DNA from: Actinomycetes bacterium | Lineage (GTDB): Bacteria > Actinomycetota > Actinomycetes > Actinomycetales > Cellulomonadaceae | Assembly: GCA_023426865.1 (NCBI GenBank) | Contig: JAEZBT010000100.1 | Span: 1-10,841, forward strand | DNA length: 10,841 nt | Direction of reading: 5' to 3' | The notes under the pieces: generated by a model | Databases searched by the model: none | Told to the model about the DNA's origin: nothing | What the model saw: the letters and a program-made list of their open reading frames with translations, nothing else | In this document: in pieces, positions 6,596-10,841 of the stretch | How the letters are laid out: each line of letters opens with the position of its first letter | How positions within the stretch are numbered: the first letter of the stretch is position 1 | Position numbers and translations under genes: made by a program

Positions 6596-7225
6596 ATGGC
6601 TGAGTACACCCTGCCCGACCTGCCCTACGACTTCGGGGCCCTCGAGCCGCACATCTCCGGCCGGATCATGGAGCTGCACCACGACAAGCACCACGCGGCG
6701 TACGTGACCGGCGCGAACCAGACGCTGGAGAAGCTCGCCGAGGCGCGCGACAAGAACGACTTCGCGTCGGTGATGGGCCTCGAGAAGACGCTGGCGTTCA
6801 ACCTGGGCGGGCACGTCAACCACTCCGCCTTCTGGCACAACCTCTCCCCCGAGGGCGGCGACCGCCCCGACGGCGAGCTGGCCGCCGCGATCGACGAGTA
6901 CTTCGGGTCGTTCGAGGCCTTCGCCGCGCAGTTCGCGGCCGTCGCCACGAGCATCCAGGGCTCCGGCTGGGCCATCCTCGCGTGGGACTCCATCGGCCAG
7001 AAGCTCATCACCTTCCAGCTCTACGACCAGCAGGGCAACATCCCCCTGGGCGTCGTGCCGATCGTCCTGCTGGACATGTGGGAGCACGCCTTCTACCTGG
7101 ACTACGTCAACGTCAAGGCCGACTACGTCAAGGCGTGGTGGAACATCGTCAACTGGGCGGACGCGGCCGAGCGGTTCGCGCGTGCGCGCACCCAGACCGC
7201 CGGGCTCATCGTCCCGGCGCTCTGA
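6596..7225 (+). CDS. sodA: Superoxide dismutase, Mn/Fe family (probably Mn-preferring), cytosolic
   Basis: A 209-residue enzyme that converts superoxide to O2 and H2O2. Metal ligands are His28 (ELHHDKHH), His76 (GGHVNHSAFW), Asp160 and His164 (DMWEHAFYLDY), matching in number and spacing the M. tuberculosis enzyme. The second-shell residue that hydrogen-bonds the metal solvent appears to be Gln145 (YDQQGN), where the mycobacterial Fe enzyme has His. Together with Gly-Gly before His73, this favours the Mn-type, though cambialistic activity cannot be excluded. There is no signal peptide, so it should be cytosolic. The ATG follows GGAGGA at a short spacing of 3-4 nt. It lies 80 nt after qcrB on the same strand, so read-through from the cytochrome operon is possible. 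It ends in a strong hairpin. Assignment of the family is very sure; metal choice is inference. Confidence 0.96.
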   Translation: MAEYTLPDLPYDFGALEPHISGRIMELHHDKHHAAYVTGANQTLEKLAEARDKNDFASVMGLEKTLAFNLGGHVNHSAFWHNLSPEGGDRPDGELAAAIDEYFGSFEAFAAQFAAVATSIQGSGWAILAWDSIGQKLITFQLYDQQGNIPLGVVPIVLLDMWEHAFYLDYVNVKADYVKAWWNIVNWADAAERFARARTQTAGLIVPAL

Positions 7226-7232
7226 GACCACC

Positions 7233-7252
7233 GTCCGTGACAGGTCACGGAC
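7233..7252. repeat. Perfect inverted repeat after sodA
   Basis: GTCCGTGAC, spacer AG, GTCACGGAC: 9-bp perfect arms, starting 8 nt after the dismutase stop and just before the main terminator hairpin. With a 2-nt spacer it would fold as an 8-bp stem with a 6-nt or tighter loop, or act as a two-fold symmetric protein site. Its role is unknown. Confidence 0.6.
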
Positions 7253-7255
7253 ACG

Positions 7256-7289
7256 CGAAGGCCCCCGGTCCAGCGACCGGGGGCCTTCG
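7256..7289. terminator. Bidirectional hairpin terminator between convergent genes
   Basis: CGAAGGCCCCCGGTC (7256-7270), loop CAGC, GACCGGGGGCCTTCG (7275-7289) form a perfect 15-bp stem. It lies 30 nt after the sodA stop and 17 nt before the stop of the opposite-strand gene. No T-tract follows on either strand, which is common for GC-rich actinobacterial hairpin terminators. Symmetry means it can stop transcription from both sides. Confidence 0.85.
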
Positions 7290-7306
7290 TCGTCACCGGC
7301 CGGAGC

Positions 7307-7681
7307 TCATGCGGACCACTCGATCTTCACGATCCCCGGGTCCGCACTGTTGAAGGCCACCGTGTGCTGCAGCTCCTCCGACCGCCAGACACCGAGGGCG
7401 TAGCGGTCCCCAGTCTTGTCGGTGAAGTGCAGGTACAGCCACCCGGAGCCCAGGCCCTTCGGTCCCCGCGCGATGACGTTGACGACGTAGCTGTAGAAGC
7501 CCGCCTGCCGGACGAGCTCAATCTTGCGCACGTACGCGCCGGAGCTGCCGACGATCGCCGTGCTGAGATCGGCGCTGCCGTTGATCGCGACGAGATCACC
7601 CGGTTCGAGCGCGCCGCCGAGCGGTGCGGTGACCCCGGTGTGCTTGCCGGCGTCGGTGTTGGAGAACGGGACGTTGGCCAT
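7307..7681 (-). CDS. Small protein of unknown function, probably beta-rich
   Basis: A 124-residue protein I do not recognise. Codon third positions are strongly G/C and the frame is clean, so it is very likely a real gene. It begins MANVPFSNTDAGKHTG, and has alternating hydrophobic stretches typical of beta strands: GDLVAINGS, YVRKIELVRQ, FYSYVVNVIARGP, GWLYLHFTD, RYALGVWR. It ends HTVAFNSADPGIVKIEWSA, with little predicted helix. It has no signal peptide, no Cys, no transmembrane segment and no catalytic motif that I can see, so a cytosolic beta-sandwich with a binding role is a reasonable guess, not more. The start at 7681 is supported by AGGGGG 6 nt upstream; an in-frame ATG at 7786 would add an Arg-rich 35-residue extension. 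It stands alone, 156 nt downstream of ctaF on the same strand, and is convergent with sodA. Confidence 0.8.
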   Translation of the reverse strand: MANVPFSNTDAGKHTGVTAPLGGALEPGDLVAINGSADLSTAIVGSSGAYVRKIELVRQAGFYSYVVNVIARGPKGLGSGWLYLHFTDKTGDRYALGVWRSEELQHTVAFNSADPGIVKIEWSA

Positions 7682-7687
7682 CGTGAA

Positions 7688-7693
7688 CCCCCT
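7688..7693 (-). promoter_or_regulatory. Ribosome binding site that favours the shorter start of the unknown gene
   Basis: On the minus strand AGGGGG lies 6 nt before the ATG at 7681, a good spacing. The longer starts at 7786 (ATG) and 7795 (GTG) have no such site. Confidence 0.65.
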
Positions 7694-7791
7694 GGGACCG
7701 TCGACCGTCCGCCCCAGCCGGGACGAACGGGCCGGACGGCGCCCCCGTGGCCGGCACCAGCCCGCCAGGGCACCGCCTTCAGCCATGATCG

Positions 7792-7797
7792 ACACTA
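7792..7797 (-). promoter_or_regulatory. Possible -10 element for the unknown gene
   Basis: TAGTGT on the minus strand fits the actinobacterial TANNNT form. It would start transcription near 7785, giving either a leader of about 105 nt before the ATG at 7681 or a leaderless transcript beginning at the in-frame ATG at 7786. No -35 hexamer is evident. The palindrome GGGCGGCCGCCC lies next to it at 7801-7812. Confidence 0.25.
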
Positions 7798-7837
7798 CGC
7801 GGGCGGCCGCCCTCAGGCGCGGTTCACGGCTCGCGGC

Positions 7838-8236
7838 TCAGTGCGCGTGCTGGCCGCGGCTGAACTCGAAGACCCACCCGACCAGGGCGAGCGCGCCCAG
7901 CACGACGCCGATGCCGACCAGCCACCAACCCACCGCCAGGCCGAGGAAGACCAGCGACGCCGCTCCGGCGCAGGCGATCGGCCACCAGCTTCCCGGGCTG
8001 AAGACGCCCTGCTCGCCGGCGCCCTCGGCGATCTCCCCCATGGGGTCGTCCTCGGGGCGTGAGTCGATGCGGCGCGCCACGAGGGCCAGGTACATGCCGA
8101 TCATGCCGACCAGGGCCCCCACCAGGGCCAGCGCGACGGCGCCGACCGGCTCCCACTCGCTCCACCAGCCGTAGCCGACGGTCACGACCACGAAGAACGG
8201 CACGAGGGCCAGGAACAGCCGGGCCTCGAACTTCAT
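7838..8236 (-). CDS. ctaF: Cytochrome c oxidase subunit IV, actinobacterial type
   Basis: A 132-residue membrane protein with four hydrophobic helices (about residues 6-25, 31-53, 84-101 and 103-123) and a polar loop between helices two and three (RRIDSRPEDDPMGEIAEGAGEQG). This arrangement, MKFEARLFL at the start and the closing FEFSRGQHAH are typical of actinobacterial CtaF, a small accessory subunit of aa3 oxidase that packs against CtaD in the bcc-aa3 supercomplex. It has no redox centre. The ATG overlaps the ctaD stop as ATGA, with GGGGAG 6 nt upstream, so it is translated with ctaD. It is the last gene of the ctaCDF unit; no clear terminator hairpin follows before the unknown gene. Confidence 0.93.
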   Translation of the reverse strand: MKFEARLFLALVPFFVVVTVGYGWWSEWEPVGAVALALVGALVGMIGMYLALVARRIDSRPEDDPMGEIAEGAGEQGVFSPGSWWPIACAGAASLVFLGLAVGWWLVGIGVVLGALALVGWVFEFSRGQHAH

Positions 8237-10053
8237 CGGGCGCTCCCCTCGTCATCGGCTCCGGGCCGCGGCCCGTCGTCGACGATGGTCGTCGACGACC
8301 GCTCCGGGTGGGCGTCGCCCGTGGCGAGCCGCTCCTGCGCGGTCGAGACCTGGCCGCGACGGTCGGCTTCCCAGTCGAGCGGGCTGTCTGCGTCGGGCTC
8401 GACGTGGTCCATCGCGGCCACCTCGGGGTGGTGCAGGTCGAACGCCGGGCGCTCCGACCGGATCCGCGGCAGGGACACGAAGTTGTGCCGCGGCGGCGGG
8501 CACGACGTCGCCCACTCCAGCGAGTTCCCGTAGCCCCACGGGTCGTCCACCATGACCAGGGGGCTACGCGTGCTGCGGTACACGTTCCACAGGAAGGGCA
8601 GCGTGGACGCGGCCAGCAGGAACGACCCGACCGTGGACACCTGGTTCATCCACGTGAAGTTGTCCTCGACCGCGTAGTCGCCGTAGCGGCGCGGCATGCC
8701 GACGACGCCCAGCCAGTGCTGGATGAGGAACGTCGCGTGGAACCCGAAGAACAGCATCCAGAAGTGGAGCTTGCCGAGCCGCTCGTCGAGCATGCGGCCC
8801 GTGAACTTCGGCCACCAGAAGTAGAAGCCCGAGAACATCGCGAACACGACGGTCCCGAAGACGACGTAGTGGAAGTGGGCCACCACGAAGTAGGTGTCGG
8901 TGACGTGGAAGTCCAGCGGCGGCGAGGCGAGGATGACGCCGGTGAGGCCGCCGAAGAGGAACGTCACCATGAAGCCGATGGCCCAGAGCATCGGCGTCTC
9001 GAAGGTGAGCTTCCCTCGCCACATCGTGCCGATCCAGTTGAAGAACTTCACGCCGGTCGGCACCGCGATGAGCATCGTCATGAGGGCGAAGAACGGCAGC
9101 AGGACGGCGCCGGTCGAGTACATGTGGTGCGCCCAGACCGTCACGGACAGCGCGGCGATCGAGATCGTGGCGTACACCAGGCCCTTGTAGCCGAACACCG
9201 GCTTGCGGCTGAACACCGGCAGGACCTCGGTGATGATGCCGAAGAAGGGCAGCGCGATGATGTAGACCTCGGGGTGTCCGAAGAACCAGAACAGGTGCTG
9301 CCACAGCACCGCCCCGCCGTGCTCCGGGTCGAACACGTGGGACCCGAGCCGCCGGTCGGAGCCGAGCGCGAACAGCGCCGCCGCCAGGGGCGGGAACGCC
9401 ATCAGCACGAGCAGGCTCGTGACGAGGGTGTTCCACGTGAAGATCGGCATCCGGAACATCGTCATGCCGGGCGCGCGCATCGTGATGACCGTGGTGATGA
9501 AGTTGACGGCACCGAGGATGGTGCCGAAGCCCGCCAGCGCCAGGCCGAAGACCCAGAGGTCACCGCCCACGCCCGGCGAGTACGTCGTGGTGGACAGCGG
9601 CGCGTAGGCAAACCAGCCGAACGAGGCGGCGCCCTGCGGGGTGAGGAAGCCGCCCGCGGCGATCAGGCCGCCGAACAGGTACAGCCAGTACGAGAACGCG
9701 TTCAGACGGGGGAAGGCGACGTCAGGCGCGCCGATCTGCAGCGGCATGATGACGTTCGCGAAGCCCGCGAAGAGCGGTGTCGCGAAGAGCAGCAGCATGA
9801 TCGTGCCGTGCATGGTGAAGAGCTGGTTGTACTGCTCGAGGCTCTGCACCACCTGGATGCCCGGGTCGAAGAGCTCGGCCCGGATCACGAGCGCCATGAG
9901 GCCGCCGAGGCAGAACCACACGAACGACGTGACCAGGTACATGTACCCGATCGTCTTGTGGTCGGTGGTGGTCAGGACCTTCACGACGGCACGGCCGAGG
10001 CTGCGCCGGCGCGCCGTCGTCAGAGCAGGTGCTGGCTGCGCCAACGCCGTCAT
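8233..10053 (-). CDS. ctaD: Cytochrome c oxidase subunit I (aa3-type, A1 heme-copper oxidase)
   Basis: A 606-residue catalytic subunit that reduces O2 to water at the heme a3-CuB site and pumps protons. Ligands: His82 (MHGTIM) and His395 for heme a; His393 (AHFHY) for heme a3; His260 (HPEVY), His309 and His310 (HHMYSTG) for CuB, with Tyr264 positioned for the His-Tyr cross-link. Glu262 (D-channel end), Lys336 (VPTGVKFFNW, K-channel) and GAPDVAFPRLN (D-channel entrance) mark it as type A1. A C-terminal extension of about 90 residues after the last helix is acidic and probably disordered (DADSPLDWEAD, DDGPRPGADDEG). The start is the ATG at 10051-10053, which shares one base with the ctaC stop and has GGGGAGG 4 nt upstream; longer in-frame starts would run through ctaC. 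The stop overlaps the ctaF start. Confidence 0.98.
   Translation of the reverse strand: MTALAQPAPALTTARRRSLGRAVVKVLTTTDHKTIGYMYLVTSFVWFCLGGLMALVIRAELFDPGIQVVQSLEQYNQLFTMHGTIMLLLFATPLFAGFANVIMPLQIGAPDVAFPRLNAFSYWLYLFGGLIAAGGFLTPQGAASFGWFAYAPLSTTTYSPGVGGDLWVFGLALAGFGTILGAVNFITTVITMRAPGMTMFRMPIFTWNTLVTSLLVLMAFPPLAAALFALGSDRRLGSHVFDPEHGGAVLWQHLFWFFGHPEVYIIALPFFGIITEVLPVFSRKPVFGYKGLVYATISIAALSVTVWAHHMYSTGAVLLPFFALMTMLIAVPTGVKFFNWIGTMWRGKLTFETPMLWAIGFMVTFLFGGLTGVILASPPLDFHVTDTYFVVAHFHYVVFGTVVFAMFSGFYFWWPKFTGRMLDERLGKLHFWMLFFGFHATFLIQHWLGVVGMPRRYGDYAVEDNFTWMNQVSTVGSFLLAASTLPFLWNVYRSTRSPLVMVDDPWGYGNSLEWATSCPPPRHNFVSLPRIRSERPAFDLHHPEVAAMDHVEPDADSPLDWEADRRGQVSTAQERLATGDAHPERSSTTIVDDGPRPGADDEGSAR
8275..8299. 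repeat. Tandem self-complementary repeat in the 3' end of ctaD
   Basis: GTCGTCGACGA occurs at 8275-8285 and again at 8288-8298, separated by TG; the second copy with the next base (GTCGTCGACGAC) is a perfect 12-bp palindrome. It encodes the low-complexity SSTTIVDDG part of the CtaD tail. It may be only a by-product of Asp/Val/Ser codon choice. Confidence 0.5.
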
Positions 10054-10841
10054 CAGGCCTCCCCGGTCGGGATCGAGTCGTCGTCGCCGCGGTTGGTCAC
10101 GCGGTCGAGCTCGGGGCCGAGGCGACCGGTCTGGCCCGCCTCCCGCAGCTCGTCGATGTGCGCGGCGTACTCCTCGGCGGAGACCACCGCGACGTTGAAG
10201 AGCATCCCCGAGTGGAACTCGCCGCAGAACTCGGCGCACTTGCCGGCGTAGACGCCCTCGCGGGTCGGCACCACCTGGAAGGTGTTGGTCTGCCCCGGGA
10301 ACATGTCGAGCTTGTACAGGAACGCGGGCACCCAGAACGAGTGGATGACGTCGCGGGACTCGAGGCGGAACTCCACGCGCTCGTCCACCGGCAGGTACAG
10401 GGTCGGCAGCTCCTCCTCGGCGCCGGGTGCGGCGGGGTTCTCGGAGTGCACGCCCGAGTCCCACACCTCCTCGTCGAGGTAGTTGAAGTCCCAGCTCCAC
10501 TGCTTGCCGTAGACCTCGACCACCACGTCGGGCTCGGCAGACACGTCGGTGATGGCCTCGATGTCCCGCGCCGTGTAGATGAACATCACCCCGATCATGA
10601 GGATCGGCAGCACGATGTACATGACCTCGAGCGGCACGTGGTAGCGCAGCTGCACGGGCAGCACGTCGTCGTCCTTGCGCTTGCGGTAGACGGTGACGGC
10701 CCACAGGACCAGGCCCCAGACGACGAGCCCGACGGCGAGCGCGGCGATCCACGAGCCGGTCCACAGGCTCGTGATGCGCTCGGTCATGTTGGTGACCTCG
10801 CCGTCGGAGTAGCCGGGCAGGAAGCCTCGGCTCACCTGCTC
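10053..10841 (-). CDS. ctaC: Cytochrome c oxidase subunit II (CuA subunit), 5' end outside window
   Basis: CtaC receives electrons from QcrC at its binuclear CuA centre and passes them to heme a of CtaD. Seen here: two transmembrane helices (WIAALAVGLVVWGLVLWAVTVY and VMYIVLPILMIGVMFIYTA, each about 20 residues), the aromatic entry segment QWSWDFNY, and an extracytoplasmic cupredoxin domain with the CuA ligands: His at 10341-10343 (VIHSFW) and CAEFCGEFHSGM (codons 10203-10238). The frame remains open to the window edge: the codons before the GTG at 10833-10835 read Glu-Gln. Actinobacterial CtaC normally has an N-terminal signal, often a lipoprotein type, ahead of the RGFLPGYSDG segment, so the GTG is probably internal and the true start lies beyond 10841. 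It heads the ctaC-ctaD-ctaF unit; its promoter is not in the window. Confidence 0.96.
   Translation of the reverse strand, partial: EQVSRGFLPGYSDGEVTNMTERITSLWTGSWIAALAVGLVVWGLVLWAVTVYRKRKDDDVLPVQLRYHVPLEVMYIVLPILMIGVMFIYTARDIEAITDVSAEPDVVVEVYGKQWSWDFNYLDEEVWDSGVHSENPAAPGAEEELPTLYLPVDERVEFRLESRDVIHSFWVPAFLYKLDMFPGQTNTFQVVPTREGVYAGKCAEFCGEFHSGMLFNVAVVSAEEYAAHIDELREAGQTGRLGPELDRVTNRGDDDSIPTGEA

Noticed and set aside
7307..7681. TerD-like stress protein as an identity for the unknown gene
   Set aside because: I considered it because of size and beta content, but the conserved Asp-rich Ca-binding motifs of TerD are not present.
7682..7795. N-terminal extension of the unknown gene to 7786 or 7795
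   Set aside because: The added residues are Arg-rich and unlike the rest, and the only good ribosome site is next to the ATG at 7681. A leaderless start at 7786 is not fully excluded.
7801..7812. GGGCGGCCGCCC palindrome as a ctaF terminator
   Set aside because: It has no loop and no T-tract; such GC palindromes arise by chance in this composition.
8059..10251. 730-codon open frame on the + strand
   Set aside because: It is antisense to ctaD and ctaF, is extremely rich in Arg/His/Glu, and has no family features. Long antisense frames are common in high-GC DNA.

Overview
The window is a GC-rich, densely packed, 10.8-kb chromosomal segment from a high-GC Gram-positive bacterium. Strong GC3, a diheme QcrC, a three-helix Rieske QcrA, a QcrB with a long C-terminal tail, and an actinobacterial-type CtaF together point to Actinomycetota. 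The protein sequences look most like Micrococcales (Cellulomonadaceae-like), but that finer placement is inference. The neighbourhood resembles the Mycobacterium tuberculosis Rv2191-trpD-ctaE-qcrCAB region, with differences on the cta side.

Layout, left to right: (1) 1-560, + strand: the 3' end of a gene that is probably a DEDD-type exonuclease, then a stand-alone Lrp/AsnC ligand-binding (RAM) domain protein. (2) 602-2115, - strand: a degenerate response-regulator receiver protein overlapping trpD (anthranilate phosphoribosyltransferase) by 4 nt. (3) 2116-2274: a divergent intergenic region with a candidate leaderless promoter for the next operon. (4) 2275-6515, + strand: ctaE-qcrC-qcrA-qcrB, which are cytochrome oxidase subunit III and the complete cytochrome bcc complex; the qcr genes overlap by 4 nt each. 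(5) 6596-7225, + strand: a cytosolic Mn/Fe superoxide dismutase, followed by a strong hairpin at 7256-7289. (6) 7307-7681, - strand: a small unrecognised protein. (7) 7838-10841, - strand: ctaC (5' end outside the window)-ctaD-ctaF, the rest of the aa3 oxidase, with overlapping stops and starts.

Functionally this is mainly one respiratory locus. QcrB/QcrA oxidise menaquinol and QcrC passes electrons through two c-type hemes to the CuA site of CtaC. CtaD then reduces O2, with CtaE and CtaF as accessory membrane subunits. This is the bcc-aa3 supercomplex of actinobacteria, split here into two convergent transcription units with a superoxide dismutase gene between them. TrpD and its partner form a separate, divergently transcribed unit.

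I see no mobile element, CRISPR array, tRNA/rRNA or defence system, and nothing that amounts to a new multi-gene system. The points most worth checking are the unrecognised small gene at 7307-7681, the degenerate receiver coupled to trpD, an Asn-to-Gly change in the TrpD KHGNR motif, the candidate leaderless promoter of ctaE, and a perfect 20-bp inverted repeat after the dismutase gene. No stretch over 300 bases lacks a gene.
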